64,000 nucleotides of DNA, from assembly GCA_018266555.1 (NCBI GenBank), contig JAFEAF010000014.1, forward strand, positions 162,181 through 226,180. The letters run 5' to 3'. Numbering within the stretch: the first letter of the stretch is position 1; each line of letters opens with the position of its first letter. Made by a program: the position numbers and the translations under genes. The notes under the pieces were generated by a model that worked only from the letters and a program-made list of their open reading frames with translations, ran no database searches and was not told the origin of the DNA. The DNA comes from Bacteroidota bacterium (lineage in GTDB: Bacteria; Bacteroidota; Bacteroidia; Chitinophagales; Chitinophagaceae). Shown here piece by piece: positions 1 through 7,667 of this stretch.

Positions 1-176
1 GTAATGATCCGCATGGCCGGCATTATTACTGGCTAACCGGAGAATTTGTAAATTTTGATAAAGGAAAAGACACCGATGTATGGGCATTAGCACATTATTA
101 TGTCAGCGTGGTGCCAGTACAATTTGACCTGACCAATTATACTCTGAAAAAGAAATTTGAAAAAATCTGGAAATGA
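1..176 (+). CDS. surE: 5'/3'-nucleotidase SurE, C-terminal part
   Basis: Only the last 57 codons lie in the window (reading frame begins at base 3). The tail reads NDPHGRHYYWLTGE, then TDVWALAHYYVSVVPVQFDL, which is the conserved SurE C-terminus (the DPRGRxYYWL and TDxWAxxxxxVSVTPLQ blocks). SurE is a metal-dependent nucleoside monophosphate phosphatase linked to stationary-phase survival. The stop overlaps the next start codon in an ATGA arrangement, so the two genes are translationally coupled. SurE near lpxB is, from memory, a common arrangement in Bacteroidota and supports the call. Confidence 0.9.
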   Translation, partial: NDPHGRHYYWLTGEFVNFDKGKDTDVWALAHYYVSVVPVQFDLTNYTLKKKFEKIWK

Positions 177-469
177 TATTTAAAAAAGATAACCTGAAAT
201 TGGGATTAGTTTTAGGCCTCATCGGCCCGGTCGTTGGGTTGTTCATTATTTATTTTATCAAATTCCCGGGTATTTCTTTCAGGGATTTCTTTGATCTTTT
301 TATAAATACCAATCGCCTGATCACATCCATTGGCTCTTTATCTCTTTTAGCAAACGTGGTGCTGTTTACTATTTACATCAACACGCACCGGGACAATACT
401 GCCAAAGGAATTTTTATCGTCACCCTGGTTTATGGTATCGGTATCCTGCTTTTAAAATTGCTGAATTAG
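173..469 (+). CDS. Small conserved membrane protein, function unknown
   Basis: A 98-residue, strongly hydrophobic protein with three likely membrane helices (about residues 10-29, 50-68 and 79-96) and a short basic N-terminus (MIFKKDNLK). Its ATG overlaps the surE stop by four bases, so it is read from the same transcript. I do not recognise a family. The three-helix layout and coupling to surE, with lpxB downstream, suggest an inner-membrane protein in the envelope cluster, but that is only context. Confidence 0.75.
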   Translation: MIFKKDNLKLGLVLGLIGPVVGLFIIYFIKFPGISFRDFFDLFINTNRLITSIGSLSLLANVVLFTIYINTHRDNTAKGIFIVTLVYGIGILLLKLLN

Positions 470-515
470 CAGTTCATCAGTCTTCATTACCTTTAAGCAT
501 AATACATATCTTTTT

Positions 516-2315
516 ATGAAAAAAGCAGTATTCTTTTTTGTAATTGCTGCCTGGTCATGCCTTTATTTGTTTGCGCAGCAAAACGAAATCACTTCATATA
601 AAAAAACCGAGGTGATGATCCCGATGCGGGACGGAGTAAAATTATTCACTACCATTTTTACTCCTGACAAAGCCACAGAACCAGTTCCTATTTTAATTAC
701 CCGCACTCCTTATGGTGCCAGCCGGCCGGATAATTTTAATATCCTGCATTTTACTTACACAGCCAATATGGCCAAAGAAGGTTACATTTTCGTTTTCCAG
801 GATATCCGTGGAAAATTTAAAAGCGAAGGTGTCATGCAGATTCATCAGCCGCTGATTCATGAAACACAAAAGGGCACAATTGATGAAAGTACCGATACAT
901 GGGATACGGTGGATTGGCTTATAAAAAATACTAAAAACAATAATGGTAAAGCGGGCATATTGGGAATTTCATATCCCGGTTGGTTAGCATTGGTAGGTGC
1001 AGTGGATCCGCATCCGGCATTGAAAGCTTCATCAGAACAAGCATGCATGGGCGATCTTTTTTTGGGTGATGATTTTCATCACAACGGTGCGTTCCGCTTA
1101 AGTTATGGAATGGAATATACCTATGAAGTGGAATATAATAAAACCACAGACAGTGATTTTCCCTTTCCTCAATATGATCTTTTTGATTGGTATTTAAAAT
1201 TAGGTTCTTTAAAAAATGTGAATGAAAAATATTTTCATAATAAAGTGGATACCTGGAACAACTTTATAGCGCATCCGAATTATGATTCGTTCTGGCAAAA
1301 AAATTCTCCGTTGAGCTATATTCAGTATCCGCAGATACCGCAATTGCATGTTGGTGGATTTTATGACCAGGAAGATATTAACGGGCCGCAACTGATGTAT
1401 CAACACATGGAAAAGAAAGACAGCTTCAATCGTAATTATATTGTTCTTGGTCCCTGGAATCATGGACAATGGGGACGAGGAAATGAAAAATTCAGCCAGG
1501 ATTTTCGTGAGCTTCAAAAAAAATGGTTTGACTATTGGTTAAAAGGCGTAGGCGATGGAAAATTTGATGAAGCTACCTGCTACGAAACCGGCAGCAATGA
1601 ATGGAAAACATATTCTTCATGGCCGCCAAAAGAAGCACAAATTGAAAAATTGTATGTCGGGCCGAATAATACCTGTTCATTTAATAAACCGACATCAACA
1701 ATAGGATCGGTAAGCTATATCAGTGATCCTGCTAAACCGGTTCCCTATCGCACTTTACCCATTGAAGCAACTTATGGAAAAGGCAGCCGGTGGAGAACCT
1801 GGCAAATAGAAGATCAGCGTTTCGTTTATACAAGACCGGATGTAGTGAGTTTCACGATGGATTCATTGACAGAAGATCTGACAGTGACTGGAAAAATTGT
1901 TGCACATCTTTTTGCAAGCACCACCGGAACGGATGCAGACTGGATCGTGAAACTCATTGACGTTTATCCTGCATTTGACCAGGAGAATTTATCAATGAGT
2001 GGTTTCCAGTTTCCGGTTGCAATGGAAGTATTCCGTGGAAGATTCAGAAAAAGTTTTTCAAATCCTTCACCATTAGTTCCAAACAAGCCGGAAGAATTTA
2101 TCATTGATCTGCACGATATTGATCATGTATTCAAAAAAGGTCACCGAATCATGATACAGGTGCAGAGTACCTGGTTCCCGGTGATAGACCGCAATCCTCA
2201 AAAATATGTTCCCAATATATTTAAAGCCAAAGAATCGGATTATATAAAAGCAACACAGACGGTTTATTTTTCATCAATGTATCCTACTTATGTAGAGTTA
2301 CCTGTGATGAAGTAA
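516..2315 (+). CDS. Secreted CocE/NonD (X-Pro dipeptidyl-peptidase S15-like) hydrolase
   Basis: A 599-residue alpha/beta hydrolase with an N-terminal signal peptide ending near LFAQ (residue 21). The nucleophile motif is GISYPG with Ser152. A later Asp (HVGGFYDQED) and His (GPWNHGQWG) complete the triad. The last third is the jelly-roll X-Pro dipeptidyl-peptidase C-terminal domain (DLTVTGKIVAHLF through HRIMIQVQS). Family members hydrolyse acyl or amide bonds: cocaine esterase, glutaryl-7-ACA acylase and X-Pro peptidases. The true substrate cannot be read from sequence. The enzyme probably acts in the periplasm. It sits between the surE pair and lpxB on the same strand. Confidence 0.9.
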   Translation: MKKAVFFFVIAAWSCLYLFAQQNEITSYKKTEVMIPMRDGVKLFTTIFTPDKATEPVPILITRTPYGASRPDNFNILHFTYTANMAKEGYIFVFQDIRGKFKSEGVMQIHQPLIHETQKGTIDESTDTWDTVDWLIKNTKNNNGKAGILGISYPGWLALVGAVDPHPALKASSEQACMGDLFLGDDFHHNGAFRLSYGMEYTYEVEYNKTTDSDFPFPQYDLFDWYLKLGSLKNVNEKYFHNKVDTWNNFIAHPNYDSFWQKNSPLSYIQYPQIPQLHVGGFYDQEDINGPQLMYQHMEKKDSFNRNYIVLGPWNHGQWGRGNEKFSQDFRELQKKWFDYWLKGVGDGKFDEATCYETGSNEWKTYSSWPPKEAQIEKLYVGPNNTCSFNKPTSTIGSVSYISDPAKPVPYRTLPIEATYGKGSRWRTWQIEDQRFVYTRPDVVSFTMDSLTEDLTVTGKIVAHLFASTTGTDADWIVKLIDVYPAFDQENLSMSGFQFPVAMEVFRGRFRKSFSNPSPLVPNKPEEFIIDLHDIDHVFKKGHRIMIQVQSTWFPVIDRNPQKYVPNIFKAKESDYIKATQTVYFSSMYPTYVELPVMK

Positions 2316-2336
2316 ACTATATTGTATTTTGCAACC

Positions 2337-3455
2337 ATGAAATATTATATCATCGCCGGGGAAGCAAGTGGTGATCTGCATGGCAGTAATCTTATCAAAG
2401 AACTGAGAAAGCTGGATGTACCAGCCACTATCCGTTGCTGGGGTGGTGATAAAATGCAACAGGCAGGCGGGGAATTGGTAAAACATTATCGTGACCTCGC
2501 TTTTATGGGTTTTGCTGAAGTGCTGATGAACCTTCGCACTATTTTTCGCAACCTGAAATTTTGTAAAGAAGATATTCTTCAATTTAAACCCGATGCACTT
2601 ATTCTAATTGATTATCCCGGTTTCAACCTTCGCATAGCAAAATGGGCAAAACAACAAGGATTAAAAATCATCTATTATATTTCCCCGCAGGTGTGGGCAT
2701 GGAAAGAAAACCGGGTGAAGGCTATGAAGCAATGCATTGATAAAATGCTGGTCATTCTTCCGTTTGAAAAAAAGTACTTTCATGATAAATGGAATTGGGA
2801 TGTGGAATACGTCGGGCATCCGCTCGTTGAAGAAATAGAAAAATTCAGGGCACAAGGGACAAGGGAGAAGTTTAGTCACAAACCGATCATTGCATTGTTA
2901 CCCGGCAGCCGCAAACAGGAGATCATTAAAAAACTGCCGGTGATGCTGGAAGTAAGTAAATATTTTCCCGATCATCAGTTCATTGTGGCGCAGGCTCCTT
3001 CTGTAGAAGATACTTTTTATAAAATCTTTACGCAGAAATATCCAAATGTCAGTTCCGTAACTGATAAAACTTACGATTTGCTGTTGCAGGCAAAAGCGGC
3101 TTTGGTCACTTCGGGAACGGCAACTTTAGAAACAGCATTATTTAATGTGCCGGAAGTGGTTTGTTATAAAGGCTCTCCCTTGTCTTATCAGATCGGGAAA
3201 CGGTTAGTGAAAGTAAAATACATTTCCCTTGTAAATCTAATCATGGATAAATTAGTGGTGAAAGAACTGATACAGCATGATCTCACTGAAGAAAACCTGA
3301 AACATGAATTGCATGAACTGATCATGAACGAATCAAGAATAAAAGAAATCAAAAAAGACTATTCCAGCCTGAAACAATTATTAACCGAAGGAGGAAATGC
3401 TTCGCAAAAAGCAGCTCAGTCCATTATTCATTTCCTGGCTACCGGAGCAACTTGA
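2337..3455 (+). CDS. lpxB: Lipid-A-disaccharide synthase
   Basis: A 372-residue GT19 glycosyltransferase that joins UDP-2,3-diacylglucosamine and lipid X to make the lipid A disaccharide at the inner membrane. Diagnostic stretches are the N-terminal AGEASGD, YYISPQVWAWKENR, YVGHPLVE, LLPGSRKQEI and SGTATLETALF. The ATG at 2337 is chosen because the protein then starts directly at MKYYIIAGEASGD; the frame is open a little further back to a TTG at 2322. Residues around 170-180 (RAQGTREKF) are encoded by a CAAGGGACAAGGG-like stretch that resembles an intergenic simple repeat. The gene follows the hydrolase by 21 bases. Confidence 0.96.
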   Translation: MKYYIIAGEASGDLHGSNLIKELRKLDVPATIRCWGGDKMQQAGGELVKHYRDLAFMGFAEVLMNLRTIFRNLKFCKEDILQFKPDALILIDYPGFNLRIAKWAKQQGLKIIYYISPQVWAWKENRVKAMKQCIDKMLVILPFEKKYFHDKWNWDVEYVGHPLVEEIEKFRAQGTREKFSHKPIIALLPGSRKQEIIKKLPVMLEVSKYFPDHQFIVAQAPSVEDTFYKIFTQKYPNVSSVTDKTYDLLLQAKAALVTSGTATLETALFNVPEVVCYKGSPLSYQIGKRLVKVKYISLVNLIMDKLVVKELIQHDLTEENLKHELHELIMNESRIKEIKKDYSSLKQLLTEGGNASQKAAQSIIHFLATGAT

Positions 3456-3594
3456 TCGCTAAAATAATCATGCAGATAATGAACATGAAAAAACAGATAC
3501 GGTTGATCCAGTGCATATACCCCACCCATTTCGTTTCCGGTTTATCAGGCTTTCTCAGGTAGAAGTATTGTGATATTTGTCTCCAGATTCCCAT
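3439..3594 (-). CDS. 51-residue DUF6728-like membrane protein
   Basis: A short minus-strand frame with ATG at 3594 and TAG ending at 3439, overlapping the lpxB 3' end tail-to-tail by 17 bases. The peptide has an amphipathic, charged N-terminal half (MGIWRQISQYFYLRKPDKPE) followed by MHWINRI and one membrane helix (CFFMFIICMIILAIKLL). This layout, WxQIxQYFxxRK...MHxINRI plus a single helix, matches my memory of the small DUF6728 family of Bacteroidota. Function is unknown. The match is by eye and could be checked by HMM. Confidence 0.65.
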   Translation of the reverse strand: MGIWRQISQYFYLRKPDKPETKWVGYMHWINRICFFMFIICMIILAIKLLR

Positions 3595-3658
3595 TAGCCA
3601 AAGTTATTATTTTATAGTATCCCGGTAAAGAGAAATTCAGTCATACAAAAGCTTTTCA

Positions 3659-3666
3659 TATTTTTG
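3659..3666 (+). promoter_or_regulatory. Bacteroidota -7 element upstream of tRNA-Ala
   Basis: TATTTTTG is an exact match to the TAnnTTTG -7 consensus and ends 9 bases before the tRNA 5' end. No convincing -33 TTTG is seen upstream. Confidence 0.55.
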
Positions 3667-3675
3667 CCACCCTTC

Positions 3676-3749
3676 GGGGGTTTAGCTCAGCTGGCTAGAG
3701 CGTTTGCATGGCATGCAAAAGGTCACCGGTTCGACTCCGGTAACCTCCA
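3676..3749 (+). tRNA. tRNA-Ala(GGC)
   Basis: A 74-nt cloverleaf. The acceptor stem GGGGGTT pairs with AACCTCC (one G-U). The D stem is GCTC/GAGC, the anticodon stem TTTGC/GCAAA with loop ATGGCAT (anticodon GGC), and the T stem ACCGG/CCGGT with loop TTCGACT. The discriminator base is A and no CCA is encoded. The whole gene reads as one intact tRNA. Confidence 0.95.
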
Positions 3750-4056
3750 CTTTTTGTTTAAAATTATAAATATCCCTAATTGATCAGGATAGCCTCCACC
3801 GGGTTCTTTACAATTAAAAAATTACATTAGACTAAACGTCTCCACATTTTGAGCTTGAGCAGCCTCAGAAACGTTACTTAAAATGATTTGGCTTGTTCCG
3901 AAATAAGTTGACAGAAAACCATCAACTTATTTTCAGCATAAAGCATCAAAACAAAAAATCAAAAGAAAGCTTTTCTTCCACTAAATTTTTATAGATTTGA
4001 CTCTCTGCTTTTCTCATTGCTAAGTTTATTCCTATTTTTCAACCTAAAATTTTTAA
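3750..4056. other. Intergenic region between tRNA-Ala and the fucose operon
   Basis: About 307 bases with no supportable gene. It is AT-rich and contains one candidate -7 element (TAGATTTG at 3992-3999) that could drive the downstream operon. Confidence 0.6.
3992..3999 (+). promoter_or_regulatory. Candidate -7 element for the fucose operon
   Basis: TAGATTTG matches TAnnTTTG exactly and lies 57 bases before the first ATG of the operon. No good -33 TTTG is visible at the usual spacing, so confidence is limited. Confidence 0.4.
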
Positions 4057-5262
4057 ATGATGCAACAAACTTATGCGGAGAAAAAGAATACCTATTTATT
4101 TCCCCTGATATTGGTAACCAGCCTGTTTTTTTTATGGGGACTGGCGTATGGATTGCTGGATGTTTTAAACAAACATTTCCAGGAATCTTTAAATATAAGC
4201 AAGACCAGATCCACTTTATTGCAGGCTGCTTATTTCGGAGCATATTTCCTGGTTGCTTTGCCGGCGGGTTTATTCATGAATAAATTCGGATATAAAAAAG
4301 GTATCATTGCCGGACTAATCTTATATGCATTAGGCGCTTTGCTTTTTTATCCTTCCACGCAACAGGCAAATTTTAATTTCTTTTTACTGGCTTTATTTAT
4401 TATTGCATCCGGCCTCGCCTGCCTGGAAACAGCAGCCAATCCATATATAACCGTACTGGGCAAACCGGAAACCTCTGCATTCCGTTTGAATCTTTCTCAA
4501 TGTTTCAACGGTGTAGGTTCTTTTATCGGGCCCATTATTGCCGCCAATGTTTTTTTCTCTGGGAACAAAAATGATAATCTCGACTCGGTAAAATTTGTAT
4601 ATCTCGCCATTGCTGGTATAGTATTGCTTGTAGCCGCATTTTTTATTAAAACTTCACTGCCCGAAATAAAAGAAAGCACCCTTGTATCTGAAAAAATTCA
4701 GGATACAAAACCTTTGTTCCAACACCGGCATTTTGTGAATGCCGTCATTGCTCAATTTTTTTATGTGGCGGCCCAGGTAGGCGTGGCTGCATTATTCATT
4801 AATTATTGTACGGAAACTTCAAAAAATATAGACAACGCCAAAGCATCTTATCTCCTGTCAGTAAGTTTGTTTTTATTTACCGCCGGAAGGTTTGCTGGAA
4901 CAGCACTGATGAAAAAGGTGGAAGCAAATAAATTGCTGATGATTTATTCCATTATCAATATCATTCTGTGTGTAGCCGTGATCTATGGCAAAGGATGGTT
5001 ATCGGTTTATTCATTAATGGCCATTTTCTTTTTCGAATCCATCATGTTCCCAACTATTTTTGCTCTTGGTGTAAAAGACCTGGGGCATCATACAAAGAAA
5101 GGGGCTTCCTTCATCATCATGTCAATCGTTGGCGGTGCGTTGGTTCCCTATGTTATGGGTATGCTGTCTGAACCATCCACTGCCCGGTCGTATATCGTAC
5201 CTTTAATTTGTTTCATTGTGGTGGCCTGGTATGGATGGAAAGGGTATAAAATAAAAAAATAA
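4057..5262 (+). CDS. fucP: FucP-like L-fucose:H+ symporter (MFS)
   Basis: A 401-residue major facilitator protein with about 12 membrane helices. The start resembles FucP: FFLWGLAYGLLDVLNKHFQ, then LLQAAYFGAYFLVALPAG and a KFGYKKG loop after helix 2, and CLETAANPYITVLG in the first half. FucP-family members import L-fucose or related sugars with protons. The next six coding genes make an oxidative fucose route, so fucose is the likely substrate. Two ATGs are adjacent (4057 and 4060); either could be used. The downstream SDR follows after 3 bases, so the genes are co-transcribed. Confidence 0.85.
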   Translation: MMQQTYAEKKNTYLFPLILVTSLFFLWGLAYGLLDVLNKHFQESLNISKTRSTLLQAAYFGAYFLVALPAGLFMNKFGYKKGIIAGLILYALGALLFYPSTQQANFNFFLLALFIIASGLACLETAANPYITVLGKPETSAFRLNLSQCFNGVGSFIGPIIAANVFFSGNKNDNLDSVKFVYLAIAGIVLLVAAFFIKTSLPEIKESTLVSEKIQDTKPLFQHRHFVNAVIAQFFYVAAQVGVAALFINYCTETSKNIDNAKASYLLSVSLFLFTAGRFAGTALMKKVEANKLLMIYSIINIILCVAVIYGKGWLSVYSLMAIFFFESIMFPTIFALGVKDLGHHTKKGASFIIMSIVGGALVPYVMGMLSEPSTARSYIVPLICFIVVAWYGWKGYKIKK

Positions 5263-5265
5263 TAC

Positions 5266-6030
5266 ATGTTCCGACTCGATAATAAAATTGCTGTCATCAC
5301 CGGTGGCGGTTCAGGAATTGGAAAATCCATTTCCATATTGTTTGCAAAACAGGGAGCCACTGTTCACATTATTGAACAGAATGAAACAGCGCCGCAACAA
5401 ACTGTTGAAGAAATTAAAAAAGCCGGCGGCAAATGCATGAGCCATGTGGCTGATGTTTCTGCTCAGGGCAAAATCATTGAAGTCTTTAAAAAAATTGGCC
5501 CAGTCCATATATTGATCAACAATGCAGGAATTGCTCATATTGGAAAAGCAGGCAACACTTCAGAAGCCGATTTTGACAAAGTAATATTGGTAAATGTAAA
5601 AGGCGTTTACAATTGTATTTATTCAGCGTTGCCGCAATTACAATCTGCAGGTGGCGGAGTGATCATCAATATGGCATCTATTGCAGCATGTACGGGACTT
5701 GCCGATCGTTTTGCTTATAGTGCAGCAAAAGGAGCTGTAGCCGCCATGACATTAAGTGTAGCTAAAGATTATATTCATGAAAATATCCGGTGCAATTCCA
5801 TCTCACCGGCAAGAGTGCATACCCCTTTTGTGGACGGGTTTCTGAAAAAAAATTACCCGGGAAATGAAGAAGCCATGTTTGATAAATTATCAAAAACCCA
5901 ACCGATCGGAAGAATGGGAAAGCCGGAAGAAGTGGCGCAGCTTGCGTTATATCTTTGCAGCGATGAAGCCTCATTCATTACCGGATGCGATTACCCGATT
6001 GACGGAGGATTCATTAAACTTAATACATAA
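5266..6030 (+). CDS. SDR oxidoreductase, probable 2-keto-3-deoxy-L-fuconate dehydrogenase
   Basis: A 254-residue classical short-chain dehydrogenase. It has the TGGGSGIGK nucleotide-binding loop (residues 12-20), INNAG, catalytic Ser138, and an intact YSAAK (Tyr151, Lys155), ending with CDYPIDGGF. In the oxidative fucose pathway one SDR oxidises L-fucose and a second oxidises 2-keto-3-deoxy-L-fuconate to the 2,4-diketo acid. The other SDR in this operon resembles known L-fucose dehydrogenases more closely, so this one is assigned by elimination and by adjacency to the diketo-acid hydrolase, whose ATG overlaps this stop. Confidence 0.8.
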   Translation: MFRLDNKIAVITGGGSGIGKSISILFAKQGATVHIIEQNETAPQQTVEEIKKAGGKCMSHVADVSAQGKIIEVFKKIGPVHILINNAGIAHIGKAGNTSEADFDKVILVNVKGVYNCIYSALPQLQSAGGGVIINMASIAACTGLADRFAYSAAKGAVAAMTLSVAKDYIHENIRCNSISPARVHTPFVDGFLKKNYPGNEEAMFDKLSKTQPIGRMGKPEEVAQLALYLCSDEASFITGCDYPIDGGFIKLNT

Positions 6031-6884
6031 TGACTATGAAACTAATCCGCTTTGGAAAACCCGGTGAAGAAAAGCCAGGAGTAATTATCAATGAAAATTA
6101 TTTTGATGTATCTGCGTTTATTAAAGATTACGATGAGCATTTTTTTGCTGATGATGGGTTGCATTTTTTAAGTGAGATCACCAACGATGCTGAATTACCT
6201 CCATTAGAAAAAAATATTCGCCTGGGCCCGCCCGTAGCCAGGCCTTCCAAAATAATTTGCATTGGCCTGAATTATTCCGATCATGCTGCGGAAAGTAAAA
6301 TGCAGGTGCCCCCTGAACCGGTTATTTTTTTTAAATCAACCACTGCACTGTGCGGGCCGAATGATAATCTGATTATTCCCCGCAACAGTACTAAAACAGA
6401 CTGGGAAGTGGAGTTAGCGTTTGTAATGAGTAAGAAAGCAAGTTATGTAGAGGAGAAAGAAGCTATGGATCATGTGGCAGGATTTGTGTTGCATAATGAC
6501 TATAGCGAAAGAGCATTTCAGATAGAACGAAGCGGCCAGTGGGTGAAAGGAAAAAGCGCTGACAGTTTTGCACCGCTTGGTCCTTTCCTGGCTACAAAAG
6601 ATGAAATTCCGGATATTGATAATCTCAGGCTATGGCTGAAAGTGAATGGAAAAATCATGCAGGAAGGAAATACAAAAAATTTGATCTACAAAATTCCTTT
6701 TCTCATTTCTTATATCAGCCAGTTCATGACTTTGCTTCCGGGAGATATTATTTCAACCGGAACACCAGCAGGAGTTGGCATGGGACAAAAACCCGGGCCC
6801 GTATATATAAAAGCAGGAGATGAAATGGAATTAGGAATTGATGGATTGGGGAGCAGCAGGCAGGTAGCTGTGAATAGTAATTAG
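6030..6884 (+). CDS. Fumarylacetoacetate hydrolase-family, probable 2,4-diketo-3-deoxy-L-fuconate hydrolase
   Basis: A 284-residue FAH-fold enzyme. The conserved core is present: KIICIGLNYSDHA, PVIFFKST, the acidic metal ligands in DWEVELAFV, HNDYSER, and the C-terminal LLPGDIISTGTPAGVG. Family members cleave C-C bonds in 2,4-diketo acids. Here the predicted products are pyruvate and L-lactate. Start alternatives are ATG 6030 or 6036. The last residues (VNSN) are encoded by GTGAATAGTAATTAG, which resembles the repeated flank of the adjacent four-helix-bundle element, so the natural C-terminus may have been replaced by the insertion. Confidence 0.85.
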   Translation: MTMKLIRFGKPGEEKPGVIINENYFDVSAFIKDYDEHFFADDGLHFLSEITNDAELPPLEKNIRLGPPVARPSKIICIGLNYSDHAAESKMQVPPEPVIFFKSTTALCGPNDNLIIPRNSTKTDWEVELAFVMSKKASYVEEKEAMDHVAGFVLHNDYSERAFQIERSGQWVKGKSADSFAPLGPFLATKDEIPDIDNLRLWLKVNGKIMQEGNTKNLIYKIPFLISYISQFMTLLPGDIISTGTPAGVGMGQKPGPVYIKAGDEMELGIDGLGSSRQVAVNSN

Positions 6885-7331
6885 TGAATAGTGAAAAGTC
6901 AATAGTGAAGAGCTAATTATTTTCGTAACCATAAAATAAATTCTATGTTTCTTCAACTAAACCATCAAAGTTTAGAAGTTTATAAAACTTCAAAGTTATT
7001 TGCAATAGAATGTTATCGGTTGAGTAAAATATCGCCGGCAGATGAAAAGTTTGGAATGACTTCCCAAATCAGGAGAGCCGCTCTTTCTATTCATCTGAAT
7101 ATTGCAGAAGGTGTTTCAAGAAAATCAGGAGTTGAACAAAAAAAGGTTCTATGAAATACATGCAGCTTTGGATGTTGCAAAAAAGCATGAATTTTCTTGA
7201 TAATACAAGTTTAGATTTGCTTTAGAATTACATAATTGATTGTTTTGAAATGCTGACAGGAATGATAGCTTTAAAATCTAAAACCAGATCATCATAAGTA
7301 AACTTCTCTTATTCACTATTGACTATTGAAC
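6870..7331. mobile_element. Four-helix-bundle element with inverted flanks, inserted in the fucose operon
   Basis: A decayed four-helix-bundle reading frame is bracketed by short repeats of the AATAGTGAA type. Twelve bases, GTCAATAGTGAA at 6898-6909, recur exactly in inverted orientation at 7312-7323, with further degenerate copies nearby (GTGAATAGT). Removal of the segment would leave the hydrolase and mutarotase genes of one operon adjacent. Boundaries are approximate. Whether this unit is itself mobile is inference from the repeat flanks and the operon interruption. Confidence 0.5.
6945..7297 (+). pseudogene. Four-helix-bundle (23S rRNA intervening-sequence-type) protein, frameshifted remnant
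   Basis: The first 69 codons are intact and typical of the family: HQSLEVYKTSKLFAIECYRL, MTSQIRRAALSIHLNIAEG, SRKSGVEQK. Then a run of A's near 7138-7144 shifts the frame. The next segment continues as RFYEIHAALDVAKKHEF, a second shift leads to FLDNTSLDLL, a TAG interrupts, and the last part reads NYIIDCFEMLTGMIALK to a TAA at 7295-7297. At least three lesions make it non-functional. The family occurs inside rRNA intervening sequences and as dispersed chromosomal genes; no function is established. Confidence 0.8.
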
Positions 7332-7667
7332 AAACAAAAACGATATTGCCTTGCGTTAGACTTGAAAGATGATCCTTCCCTGATTTCCGAATATGAAAAA
7401 TATCATCAGCAGGTATGGCCGGAAATAATTGAAAGTATTACAAGCTCAGGTATTGAAGTGTTGGATATTTACAGAACAGGCAATCGTCTTTTCATGATCA
7501 TTGAGGCAAATGAAAATTTTTCCTTTGAAAAAAAAGTAACAGCAGATGCCGCCAACCCGAAAGTACAGGAGTGGGAAAAGCTGATGTGGAAATATCAACA
7601 GGCTTTGCCGGGAGCCAAACCAGGAGAAAAATGGGTTTTGATGAAAAAAATATTTGAATTACCATGA
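7326..7667 (+). CDS. L-rhamnose mutarotase family (RhaM), probable L-fucose mutarotase
   Basis: A 113-residue ferredoxin-like dimer-forming family. The diagnostic stretch is YEKYHQQVWPEI, followed by SGIEVLDIYRTGNRLFMIIE and the C-terminal block EWEKLMWKYQQALP. The enzyme interconverts sugar anomers so that the dehydrogenase sees its preferred form. No ATG is available at the expected N-terminus. The frame begins at TTG 7326 inside the inverted flank of the four-helix-bundle element, which suggests the original start codon was lost. The stop overlaps the next ATG by four bases. Confidence 0.85.
   Translation: MNKQKRYCLALDLKDDPSLISEYEKYHQQVWPEIIESITSSGIEVLDIYRTGNRLFMIIEANENFSFEKKVTADAANPKVQEWEKLMWKYQQALPGAKPGEKWVLMKKIFELP

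Noticed and set aside
2322..2336. TTG at 2322 as the lpxB start
   Set aside because: It adds five residues not seen in the family, while ATG 2337 leads directly to the conserved N-terminus.
7326..7340. ATG further into the mutarotase frame as the start
   Set aside because: The next in-frame ATG would remove the conserved beta strand and YEKYHQQVWPEI region, so the TTG at 7326 is preferred.
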